In this document: positions 11,691-23,000 of the stretch, one piece after another
Numbering within the stretch: the stretch's first letter is position 1
How the letters are laid out: each line of letters begins with the position of its first letter
Source of the DNA: Mytilus edulis
Lineage: Eukaryota; Mollusca; Bivalvia; Mytilida; Mytilidae
NCBI RefSeq assembly: GCF_963676685.1
Contig: NC_092349.1
Coordinates: 78,194,604-78,258,603 of the forward strand
Length of the DNA stretch: 64,000 nucleotides
Reading direction: 5' to 3'
Made by a program: the position numbers and the translations under genes
The notes under the pieces: model-generated
What the model was told of the DNA's origin: nothing
Seen by the model: the letters and a program-made list of their open reading frames with translations, nothing else
The model's database searches: none

Positions 11691-13470
11691 ATTTTTCTAT
11701 GTCAGATCAGTGTATCAATTTTCAAAAAAAACAGCCAGTTGTTTCCTTCAAGTTTTGTTTTATGCATTTCTCGAAGAAGACACATATGCCACAAAATATC
11801 AAACGCTTTTCTCGCATTCATCAGAGCAATATAAAGACTTGAGTTCGTTTTCTTTGCTTCAATAACACATCCACCTGGCTATATAGGAAATTGATTATAA
11901 AAGCTAAAGCAGTCATTAGATACGATCCACCATATTTAAGGTGTTCGGCAGATATTTTGAGTTCATCTGGTGTCTTTCCATTTTTAAAAGATAAAATAGT
12001 CTTTTTAACCATCTTAGTTGTCACTGGTTCAATGTTAGTTATGTTTTCTTCCGAAAAGTAATTATGCAAATTTTGTACATCTTCTCTACACTGGTTTTGA
12101 ATAGTGGATCAAAGTTCAGATTTTCAGTTGGAGTTGCCAAATCAAAAAAAAAAGTCTGCCCAGGCTTCTCGGATTGTTGTATCAGTGTTCAGTTCTATCC
12201 CTTTAAAATTAAACATGGATGCACATGAATTCAGTGGATCTCTTTGTTCACGAACAAGTTTGTAAAATCCTTCTTAGTTTGTCACTTTCATTAAGTTCCA
12301 TAATGCGTTGATATTTTTCGTTTAGTTTTGTGCTTCAGATTTTCTCTGAATAGATCTCAAAATTTGTTTGCTTTTCTTCAGTTCTTTATATTCTAGCTTT
12401 CTGAGTTGGATCTTTCTGCTTTCCTGATATTTTCCATCTACTATAACATTCTTTGCTAGTTTTTGCAGCTGAGGCTATATCTGGGTTCCAATTAATTTTC
12501 CCCTTTTTCTGATTTTTTTTGGGGTTGTTTAACCTGCTTTAACGCGTTTTCATGAAGTATTGTGCATAATTGTTCTATTTTTTTCTGCTGCATTGTCACA
12601 CGTTAGAGCATTGACATCTGCTGTGAAGGATACTAAATCTTTTTCTTTACCATTAGCATATTTTTGTTTATCTATATTTTTCCACACAACACGTTTCTTG
12701 ATCTTTCTTTCATTTCTAATATCTGCTTTTGGAATAGAACATGGAAGCATCCCCAGTACTGGGTCATGGGTCGAAGTATTTTCTGGTTCTATTTCAAATG
12801 TTGTGTACAAGTTTAGGATGTCTTTATTTTAATTGTAGTAGTCTATTTTTGATTCATCCCTCCCATTGTAATGATAGAAAGTATAAATTTCGCTTTAGGC
12901 AAGTTTTTGGTACATACAATTTTTGTTCTTCCAAAAAGTTTCTAAAAGTTTTGTCTCTTGATATCCCACCTTTCCTATGTAGTGATGGATGCGTTCATAT
13001 CACCACCAAAATTATGTCTGCAGTAGTGCCATATTTCTCTATTATCTCTGAAACTTCATTTGAAACAGCCTGGTAATCATCAGATGTTATTGTAGAACCT
13101 CTAGTTGGCATGTAGGCGCATATCAGTATCAGTGTTTTTTTTCTAATGTTAATCTGATGGCAACGATCCTGTTTCTGCCATTAGGAATTAGTTCAGTATA
13201 TTGCTCAATTCCATTATTTACATATAGCAACCCCCCCCCCCCCCCCCCCCCCCCGTGACCTCTAGTTCGCTCTCTAGGCTCAATCATAATATCTTCATCA
13301 AAAGCCTTCACATGGCATTTCAATTCTGGAAATTCAGACCCAATTAAATGTTTTCCATGCTTGTATAACCAGCTAGTGTTCCTGAATAAATATAATATCA
13401 GCTCTTTTGCTTAATCTTTCTAAATAAAGTTTGTTTGGTCGATAACCTTCTATGTTAAACGTTAATATTG
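11690..13470 (-). mobile_element. Degenerate non-LTR retrotransposon (LINE) fragment
   Basis: Read on the minus strand this carries a broken apurinic-type endonuclease domain and then part of a reverse transcriptase. The endonuclease part begins near 13460 (LSILTFNIEGYRPNKLY, then RADIIFIQEH, the QE catalytic-site motif) and continues through NNGIEQYTELIPNGRNRIVA at 13129-13323. The reverse transcriptase part at 12069-11700 shows KTILSFKNGKTPDELK, SAEHLKYGG and ARKAFDILWHM. Frameshifts and stops interrupt it, a 24-base poly-C tract (poly-G in the sense strand) sits in the endonuclease coding region, and the reverse transcriptase stops before its YADD-type catalytic motif. It is therefore a dead, truncated copy. 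The clade is not resolved. Confidence 0.85.
13231..13254. repeat. Poly-C homopolymer inside the LINE remnant
   Basis: 24 consecutive C residues. In the minus-strand endonuclease frame this reads as an abnormal run of glycines where a short Gly-rich loop is normal for the family, which suggests slippage expansion of an existing G-rich site. Confidence 0.9.
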
Positions 13471-13647
13471 ATAGTGTGCGTTTAATGGATTGAAGTGCAG
13501 GGTCTGTTGTTGAAAATGGTGTTGCACTTGGTGGTGCGGATTTATCATTTGAGTATGTGGATAAATCTGGTTCTGTCCCGCATGAGTCTGTAGTCCCATT
13601 GGCTGTTGCATCCAGTGATGTTGATGTATTGAAGTCGTTTCAACAGA

Positions 13648-13650
<3 letters not shown>

Positions 13651-13714
<64 letters not shown>
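13651..13714. repeat. (AT)n microsatellite
   Basis: 32 AT units without interruption, directly at the junction between the LINE-flanking DNA and the 123-bp direct repeat that starts at 13713. Confidence 0.95.
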
Positions 13715-13716
<2 letters not shown>

Positions 13717-13835
13717 TACAAACAAGTCTAAACAAGTGACAAACCATACAACATATATGCCCACTGGATCTCAGAGTGATAGAGATACATGGTTAATACA
13801 AATATTTATATAAGTCTGAAAATTACTCCAAACAG
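13713..13835 (+). repeat. 123-bp direct repeat, copy 1
   Basis: Starts ATCATACAAACAAGTCTAAA and ends ATTACTCCAAACAG. It is nearly identical to 14188-14310 (only one difference noticed, C against A near the middle). It is preceded by the AT microsatellite and followed by a SINE tail. Confidence 0.9.
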
Positions 13836-13970
13836 TGTTAGAGTTAGATTTTCTACTGACAATTTTTTGTTCGTCCCTCAGCGGGATTCGAACTCACACC
13901 TTTGATACACTACAGCACCAATCGCTTAGCCTCATGTCCAGCGCTCTAGACCACTCGACCACATCCGCTA
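13836..13970 (-). mobile_element. tRNA-derived SINE, minus orientation
   Basis: On the minus strand an A-box-like TGGTCGAGTGGTCTAGAGCG (13963-13944 region) is followed about 60 bases later by a B box, GAGTTCGAATCCCGC (13893-13884 core). This is the internal Pol III promoter layout of a Ser/Leu-type tRNA-like head. The head is followed by a tail related to that of the SINE at 14640. It is not a functional tRNA gene: no proper acceptor stem closes and a tail follows. Confidence 0.7.
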
Positions 13971-14187
13971 TATAAAAATATAACTTCAATAGTCGTAGTG
14001 TTACCTTGTCACGGAAGGCTAATCTAGAGATAGACACGAGACACGTGTTTTTTAAGCGTGTGTAGATGTTATATTATTATTTTTATACACAATGTATTTT
14101 TCATTTGTCAGTAATCTAACTCAACAATTTTTATATATCATATGGGATCATGATGCATTTCATTATACAGTCACTAGAAATAAGTAT

Positions 14188-14310
14188 ATCATACAAACAA
14201 GTCTAAACAAGTGACAAACCATACAACATATATGCCAACTGGATCTCAGAGTGATAGAGATACATGGTTAATACAAATATTTATATAAGTCTGAAAATTA
14301 CTCCAAACAG
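14188..14310 (+). repeat. 123-bp direct repeat, copy 2
   Basis: Matches 13713-13835 almost base for base over 123 positions. It is followed immediately by the SINE tail segment at 14310-14369, as copy 1 is followed by a diverged SINE. Confidence 0.9.
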
Positions 14311-14369
14311 CGAAAGCAAATTTACAGATCTAACATTGTTGGGTTGATGTTTAGACGAGTTGTATATAC
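14310..14369 (+). mobile_element. SINE 3' tail fragment
   Basis: About 60 bases (GCGAAAGCAAATTTACAGAT through GACGAGTTGTATATA) identical to the body-tail junction of the SINE at 14640-14829, but without a tRNA-like head. Probably a 5'-truncated copy or a duplicated piece. Confidence 0.75.
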
Positions 14370-14639
14370 ATTATGTACACAGCCATGTATCACCATCATT
14401 GATGGCGATCCGATGGATACATCTGTTGTAGAGTTGTCACTGACTCAGACGTACTTATAAATATAATTATTTTCTGTGACTGTATATTACATTAATTTGT
14501 AGGATCCTTTACTATAGATAATTTAGCTGATCTGTAACAATAACATCTTCATGCCTTATATATCATGTACTGTAGTACGCCGCTAGATTAAAACTGACGA
14601 AGAAAGGTAACACACGGCCAGCGAAAGCTCTTTTTTAGA

Positions 14640-14829
14640 GAGCCCAGGTGGTCGTGTGGTCTAGCGGGACGGCTGCAGTGCAGGCGATTTGGTGTCACGA
14701 TATCACAGTAGCATTGGTTCGAATCCCGGTGAGGGAAGAACCAAAAATTTGCGAAAGCAAATTTACAGATCTAACATTGTTGGGTTGATGTTTAGACGAG
14801 TTGTATATATATATATATATATATATATA
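14640..14829 (+). mobile_element. tRNA-derived SINE, plus orientation, ending in (TA)n
   Basis: Head with A-box-like GGTGGTCGTGTGGTCTAGCG near 14647-14667 and a perfect B box GGTTCGAATCC at 14716-14726. A conserved body follows, starting GCGAAAGCAAATTTACAGAT, then a (TA)n tail. Pol III-promoted retroposon; mobilisation would depend on a LINE. The upstream GAGAGCCC may be the start of the element. Confidence 0.8.
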
Positions 14830-14856
14830 AAAGTGGAAAGCACACAATATGTTTCG

Positions 14857-14888
<32 letters not shown>

Positions 14889-14916
14889 CGAAACATATTG
14901 TGTGCTTTCCACTTTT
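14829..14916. repeat. Perfect 88-bp inverted repeat with an AT-dinucleotide core
   Basis: The left arm begins AAAAGTGGAAAGCACACAAT and runs through ATGTTTCGTTATA. The right arm is its exact reverse complement, ending CCACTTTT at 14916. The centre is a (TA)n run, so the whole forms one uninterrupted palindrome. It abuts the SINE tail. Confidence 0.95.
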
Positions 14917-14940
14917 GTCATATATGCATCTCAATGATAT

Positions 14941-15125
14941 CATTCTTCTACAAATGGCCTGAAACTGAACAGGCAATTTGTGGAAATTATTCCCAAAATT
15001 TCAGTCATTTTACAAAATGACTAGGTATTTTTAGTCATTTTGTATAATGCCTGTCAGAGTTAGGCATTTTATAAATTGCCTAAAAATTCAGTCATTTAAT
15101 AAATGCATAAATTTAGTAAATGCCT
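14941..15125. repeat. Array of 20-bp quasi-palindromes at ~29-bp spacing
   Basis: Four 20-mers start at 15003, 15032, 15062 and 15090. Each is built from inverted half-sites AGTCATTT or AGGCATTT around a short AT core, for example AGTCATTTTACAAAATGACT and AGGCATTTTATAAATTGCCT. The second is a hybrid with one half of each type. Flanks carry further half-sites (ACAGGCAATTTG, AAATGCCTG). Confidence 0.75.
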
Positions 15126-17015
15126 GTAACATATACATGATAATGTCAAGTACCGCCAACATATATGTAATTGTTCCAATAATGATGATACAGTTATGAG
15201 TTGATAATATGAAAGAGAAACTATATATCATATGTTAGGTTTATACCAGAGCTGGTTGCTGTATTCTAATTTATTCAGTGATTTCATAAGCTCTCTTTAT
15301 TTAAAGCTTTCAATTTACATTGAGTTCTTATAAATCTACTTCAATATATCCATATGTCGATTTTTTAAAATTGCTTATGTTCCGATATTATTTTTTTTTA
15401 CTGATGCAGGTGTTTAAAAAAACAAATATAAATTCAGTCGACATTCTAATTTTCCATGTCAAAGCTTCAACTTACTTAAATCTACACTGTGTTCTAGCAC
15501 GAGTCTACCACAATAAGTTCAGTGACAGAAAACGTTGAAACAAACTTAGATTTAGGAGAGACTCAGTGAAAAAAAACCAAAATCAAAATTCAAAATTTCG
15601 CCCCTCTGACCCATGAAAATGTTTCAATCGATCAAAGGTCAATTCATTTGGTATAAATTGTAGGAATTTACTATTGAATATTAAAAACAAGGAAGTACTG
15701 ATAAAGAGGACCTCCTCAGTGGTGTCCAACATATTTTCAAAAATCAATCCATACCTTATGGTAAACCAAATATGCAATATCTTTATTAGAATAACCATTT
15801 AATATTAAATATTTTACTTCACTGTTTAGACTGATAATCGATGCCTATAAACCTTTAACAGGTATATTGGTATAAAATAGAACATACGTAAAATCCTAGC
15901 CTGTAAACTATATTTTTTTATCATTAGACGAAAGGCTTTTGACTTGGCAAACACATATATATATAAACAATTTAATTTATATAAAAAGAAGTGTCGATAC
16001 AAAAGAACGAGATTAAAAATATCATAGCTACAGAAAATCTCAGTACTGTTTTTATCTTTTGGTTCGATTTATACAAATGAAAATTACAATTGTTTAACGA
16101 GAAAAGGTAAGCTATTTTATCAAATGTGTTTATAACAGTTGAAAACTTTGATTTTAGATTTTAGAAATTAAACAAATATATATATATTAGGGTTAGATAC
16201 AACGAATTTTAAGTGATAAGGGATGACATTTGCTTGATATTAGATCCAATTTTGAAAAGATGAAGAAGAGAGGATAGGCCAATTATTTTCTAAAATGTCA
16301 TTCAATCTGAATCAAAATTCACAAATTACCCGTTCCTCGTGAGTCGCTATGGGGTTATATTTTTTGAAGAGATGACCTAGTAGAATAAATGTTAGGAGAT
16401 AGCTCAAAACCATACATTTTACTGAAAATGCCAAAGTTAAATATTTAACCCAATAAATTGAAAGGCATTCTAAACAAAAAAAGTAAATAATTTGTTCAAA
16501 GCAAAGCTATATATATATATTGTCGATTGGATACAATTGATTCATTTTGGTTATATGGACGTTCTTCGATACAAAATTTTATAAAAACATTAAAACAAAT
16601 ATGGCAGTTTTGTTTTTAAATACATGCTTGCAACATCAGCGATTAGTGTAGGTTACATTTTGAATTTAAAATGCAAGTACAATCTATTCAAAGTCCAAAA
16701 TAATAACATATTAAATAAGATAAATGCAAAAACAGGAAGAAAACATTAAAATAATTGAATCAATAAACAAACATGATTAAATTTCCGTTCCTGAGCAACT
16801 GATATCAATTCTGGTATGGATTTGAATTTGTGTTGCTCAAATTATACTGAGTAGTCTGAAGTGTTCGTCTGTTTTCTTTTGTTTGTGTTGGAAGAAAACA
16901 ATTGAAAATGCTAATTTATTTGAAATTATTTACTTTTTATAATATGCTTTTTATTACACATAGGAAATAAACTAGTATAGCAAGTACTGTAGAGTTGTAT
17001 TAAAGACGTACAAAC
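15126..17015. other. Intergenic upstream of the ANK-ZU5-UPA-DD gene
   Basis: AT-rich, no gene recognised. Short TATATA runs near 15956-15964, 16178-16188 and 16509-16520. The open frames at 15320-15538 and 15583-15798 lack support. The promoter of the next gene should lie here or in an unseen 5' untranslated exon. Confidence 0.4.
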
Positions 17016-20000
17016 ATGGCAAGCAAAGACAATACAGATAATAAGGTATACTATCCTTCCTTTCAAATATCAAATGTGTATGACCATATTTGATGTTGCA
17101 TTATAATTTTTTTTTATCATCTATACTAACTTTTATTGGGTACAGTTTGTTTTCCGCATTTATGAATGGAATATGTACTGTCACAGTTGCGGATTCAGGA
17201 TTTAAAAGGGTGGAACATCCGTGTGGAATTTAGATAAAAGAACTAACCATGACTGTAGCTCTAAAAAGCCCTTCTGTGCGATACTCATTATAAATGCCGA
17301 AAAAATGTCCTATCAGTCTAGAAATCAAAAATACTTTCAATACCTAACAAGGCATTCAAGGGGCACTAGCTACGAGACATTCAAAAACATAAAATATGAT
17401 TGTTTTGTTCAATTATTATTGAAAGTGATATAATGAAATTATATATCGCTGTTAGCCTACATTATGGTTTAATTTAGTCAAAATAAGCTAAGAAACATTT
17501 AGGACAAATAATTCACTTGCAAGCGGATAATTCGACCTAATTTAATCCGTATTCATGTGAACTTCAATTCACCTCTTAGCTAGAGATGGATACCGCATTC
17601 ATTGTCATTGTTCAATTATTTAAAGAAAAATAATGTCAATATTGAAAGTGAAACAAAGGTAAACCATTTGATTGACTGATTCGATTTACCAAAAATATCA
17701 TTGTTGTACAGGTAAAAACGATGATTTACATATATTTTTAATCTATAATATGAAATTAAATAGACAGAGAAAAATGAAAATGCACGAGTCTGATATCTAT
17801 TTTTATCTATATTTATGATTATATCGTTTATCCTAGTCCGGTATATTGTTTATTCTAGACTTTTTATAATTTGGATAAATGTTTCACATTGTTTAAAATA
17901 AAACTATTAAGAGAATTTGAGTCAGATTGGTGATCGTGAATTTGACAGCTAGTGCCCCTTTGACAATAATATATGAATGGTTGCATCTGATTTACTTGCT
18001 CGGTTTGGGATAGAAATTAAAAAAAAAACGATTTTTCAAAACATGTTATCTAGACAAAAAAGATGCTGGTAGATTTTCATTCTACATGTATATGTAACTT
18101 TAATATGTCATGAAATATTGATAAAAATCTTCATATACAGAAACACCCCCTTTGACCATTGCAAAAATAGATAGTAATCTTCAATTGATCCTCCGATCGT
18201 GGAGGAATATGATCACTATGAATTTTCAATAAAAAATTAAAGAAGCTTTAGTTTAGAGATGTTATCTAGAAACCAAGATTTTAAAGAATTTCATACAAAA
18301 TAAAAATTAAAAGATTTCGTATGTCAACCAGAACCACCATCAAGAGTTCAAACTACAGAGAGAAAAAAAATCAATTATAATTTATTGTACGGCTTCCGAC
18401 AATGAGTAAAAGGCATATTGTATAATCAGCAATACAATGTCCCCACATAGCTGTCTATGCTTGTCGCTGTGACGTTGACACTTGACTTGAGTCCACAATC
18501 AGCAGGCGTTGTGCTTTCATACTGTTTACTAATTGCATATTTAAAGTGTACCATAGTGACTACAAATTGCATCTCATATTATTATATTTTCAGTCTTTAT
18601 TTAGCAGCTGTGACCTTGACCTTTGAAATTCAAATTGACAGGGTTCTTCTTCTTTAATGTATCTTCTCTATTAACAACCGTCATTTGTAAAACCACAACC
18701 CAAACTCTAATCCGAAAACCAGTTTGATTATATATATTCAGTTATGTGACCTTGAAACTTTGATGCCAAAATCATCACGATAATTTTTTTTCTATAACTG
18801 ATATAGGTAAACGTTTTGCTTAACTTTAGCAATTACCAAAACTCAAGATTTTTCCCGGACAGCCTTTGTTTGTGCAAAATAATTATATTTACAAAGTTCC
18901 TTCATTTCATTTCAGAGGCTACTAGAGCTTGTAAAAGCTAAAAATTCTAAAGAAGTTCTTGGGTTGCTCAAACAAAATGTTGATATCGGATATATCGACG
19001 AGGTGAGTATGTCATATTAACAAGTTCTTTTTTTCTAGATGACCGTAACACAGTTTTCGATCATGTCGATGATTGTAGTTAACTTTTTTCTCTCTTCATC
19101 ATTTTGGTAATCACGTACTAATTATATCTTATACTCACTTTAAAAATCCTTTGATAAAGTCTCATAAAAGACGAGTATGCTAATTGAGGAATAATGGATA
19201 CAAGGTGACCAAGAAAAGATTAAAATACACCTATGTTTATATCAATTGTGAAAGTGGACAGTAAAACGATGTTCAAATCCTTCTATTCTTTACAATACCA
19301 AATTGTTATTACATATATAACGCATACTAGGTAATACATAGCATTTTGTTTGTACATGTTTCTTTACCACATGATATAGACTGGTTGCACAGTGCTACAT
19401 TATGCTGCATCAAATGGTCTCGTTGATGTAATAACAGTTATTGGTGAGCTTGACAAGAACAAAACAGAAGTATTTAACGCCAAGAACCGTGTAAGTATAT
19501 AAATAATGCATACAATTTATCTATCAACTTATTAAGCTCCACACTTTTTTTATGTACAAAATCTTTATAACTTAAAAGATATTTTCATGTAGAAAACCTG
19601 AATCTAAAAACAATAATGGACATACTCCAGCGTGATTATTGCTTTACCACGTTATCCTGAAATATAGTGAAAAAACCAAGTCATACTCTCTTCAATTGTT
19701 TATAAGTGGGAAGTAATTGAGTAACAATACGAGAGTTGGTATTGTACTATACATACACACTGACCTTTCTTTTTTTTCTTTTTTTTCAAAAGGAAGGAGA
19801 AACTGCAGTCTTTTACGCTGTTAAACATAATCAGCTTCAAGTATTGCCTGCTCTGGTGGCTTTTGGAGCTGACTTTAATATTCAAGATAACGTATGTATT
19901 CACTATTATGTTTGTTGACGCTCCAATCGACTTTGGGAATGAAATTCAATAGATATTATCAGACTTTAAAATAGTTTGTAATGAATCAAAGTTCTTCTGT

Positions 20001-23000
20001 TAAAAAAGCTACCTTTATGCAATGTCGATTCTACTACAGTGTTCAAACAATTAGAACAGCTGCTAGAATAAGCAGATGTTGATGAAGTCACTAGTAAAAC
20101 AACTAAATAATCTAAATTCGCATAAAGTACAAGTACAGATCTATAACATTTCAACGAGATCCGTCAAAGACGACAAAAAAACTTAAGCAATACAAATATT
20201 CCTTCAGTTATTAGATATCATCCATTACATCTGGAGAGTGTAACATGAATAAAACTTTTGCAGAGTGAGACATCTATATCAAAAATGTAAAAAGCCCCGT
20301 TTTTAGTAATAGATTGAGAACAGAGTTAAGCAATTGCCATTTTGCGATTGGGACATGCAAACAAAATTTATAACGTCAACTGCCCATAACATCTGAAAGT
20401 ATTTTTTGTAGAGTAAATGAACACCATAGATCAGACAAGATCCATGCGTTTACACTTTCCATTTAAAAAATATCATCATAATTAAGTGAAAAAAAATTAA
20501 GTGTTGTTTCAATTTACTTGAAATTGTTCTTTCAGAATAACAAAAGCCCACTTTCACTGGCAGTAGACAAGAAACTTATTGACATCTGTAAGTTTCTGTG
20601 CGATATCGGTGCCGAAGTAGATATCACGGAATGGGGTTTGGCTTTGATGAATATAAACATGCTTCGAGGACAAGATCGCACTATACTTGAATTGGTTAAA
20701 GAACATAACACAAAAATGAAGGCACGATCATACGGGTAAAACATAGAAATACTATTGTTTTATTCTCTCTATAACTTATAAGGTTGACTTGTAAGACATT
20801 AAAAGCAAATTTTGAATGTTTGTGTGGTGCATTACAGCTTTTCAATTTTCGCTTCATTAAAAGTCATCAGCCTCTATAAATGGCAATATTTATCACATTA
20901 TAGTAGCATTATTTTTGTTCATAAGATAAATCATTGCAGTTGACATTAATAGAATATAAATAACAAGAAGAAGGATTAAAAAACTCGCTTACCAGCTTAA
21001 AACAAAAATATTTAACGTTATTTGGTATGATTCACCAGGGTTGTTTCCTAATGTTTCTGACTTTACAGTACACAATATTTCAAATCCAACTGGTTTGTTT
21101 TACATTCAAAATATTGCTTCATTTTACCTTGACGTTTTATACAAGTAATAACTTACATCCTTTACCAACACCATGCATAACTCTGATTCTATTCTGACAT
21201 TGGCTGAAAATTGGTGGTTTTCGTTTTTATTAAATCTTCTTTATTGGGTATTGCTCATTTGACTATTTTAGCCACGATCATCACTTTAACACATTAAAAC
21301 GACATGCACATCTGATGCAAATGATACAGTTAATGTTGAAATTTCAAACTAGTTCATACAAATGAAATCAACCTGAAATTTTTGTATTGAAAAGGAAAGC
21401 ATAGTTTTGATTAACAGACATCATATACAAAAAAAATATTCTATTTCTCATAGTTTTTTTATAATAACTGATAATACATTTGAATTGTAATATGTAATTA
21501 TTGCTTTTCTTGAATATTGTATTGTAGACTTATTAAACAAAAGTTGATTCACGTCGGAAAAGACTATGATAAGAAGATACTGTCCGATCTTGGTGCCGAA
21601 GTGGAGTTCTCTACATACACTAACAGTTTTTACTTCTTTATTTCAAAAATATCTCCAGACTATAGCCCAGTATCAAAATATCTCGAAAACAAACAACGAA
21701 TTTTCAGTGACATTTATTCTACAAAATGTTGGGGTAATGCAAAAATGTCCACACAAATGAAACTCATGGTACCTGGACACACCAGAGGTAATGAACGTAT
21801 CTCAGTTGTACCAGTTGAAAGGAAACAAAAAGTTCAATTGACCAATGTCAAAAGCTCGGAGGATATACAAAACCCAGTAAGTTAAATACTAAGCGTTGGA
21901 ACTCATAAAGTCATAAAGCATAATGTAGGTGCATAATGCAAAAGATTAATAGTAGATAAAAATGTTGAAGAAAGGTAAAAGTGTGTGTGTTCTTCAAAAG
22001 ACTAAAGAAATCCTCTTAAAAAATAAAACCTTCAATCATACACTTTTTACACTAGTAATCTTTGTTTGACAAGACAATTTTATCAGGACTTATTTATCAC
22101 ATACATATACTGAGGATTCAATTTTTCTCGTGGTTACCAATTTTTGTGGATTGAGGAAAACTTGAATTTTCGTTGATATTTTATTTCGTTGTGTTGACAA
22201 AATCTGCACGCATTCCTTTAGACAATCTGTAATTCGTTGAACATTTAAATTCGAGGTACTTATGAAATCCATGAAAATTGGTATCCAACGAATATTAATG
22301 AATCCACAGTATTTTATGCTGGATTATTTACAGATAACAGAACTATTGGTCAGCCAAACGTACGGGAAGGATGAAGCAGTACAGTTTGTTACAATTGCAA
22401 CGATATTACCTGAAATCTTTAAAGTACCCAAGTCTGGAACCACGATCGAACCCAAAATAGAACCAGGTTGCTGCATTCAAATACCAGAAGGAACATTCGC
22501 ATCCGAAAAACTTCTAAGTGTAAATGTACGTAGTTTTGAAGTTAATTCTTAAATTTTGCATTATGTAACTGTAGTAAATAGATATACTGAATTACGGAGA
22601 AAATGACAAACAGTTTTACTGATTCTTTAATTACATGTGCAAATAAAAGTTCCAATTCTCGTCTTATACTAGGCCTAACATCATCATTAATGCGCACAAA
22701 TGTATCGATAATATGTGGGAAAGAAACAGCAAAAAGCTAACAAATACTATGACAACGAAAACAAAGACAATTTTATGTATTTGTTGTTATCAACTGACGT
22801 ATTACATAATAGGGGTATAAAACTACACACTATGATCTGTAGCTCTCTATCATTTTTTTCACAACTGATTTAAAAGTAGATTTGTATTCATAACTATTAA
22901 CGGTAACTTGACCTCTGGTGAGTTTTATGTGATTGTTTAAGATGTTGTCGAAATTACCAATAGTGGTGAAGGCAATTATTATCTATTTGAACTCCAAGGC

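Noticed and set aside
12550-13076. Plus-strand frames opposite the LINE
   Set aside because: The recognisable protein signal is on the minus strand. These are shadows.
13884-13970. Possible tRNA gene (A and B boxes on the minus strand)
   Set aside because: A and B boxes are present but the acceptor stem does not close, and a SINE body and tail follow. The same holds for 14640-14829.
22090-22333. Possible extra exon upstream of the ZU5 exon
   Set aside because: An AG at about 22228 is followed by an in-frame stop within nine codons. The better acceptor ends at 22333, with an in-frame alternative ending at 22309.
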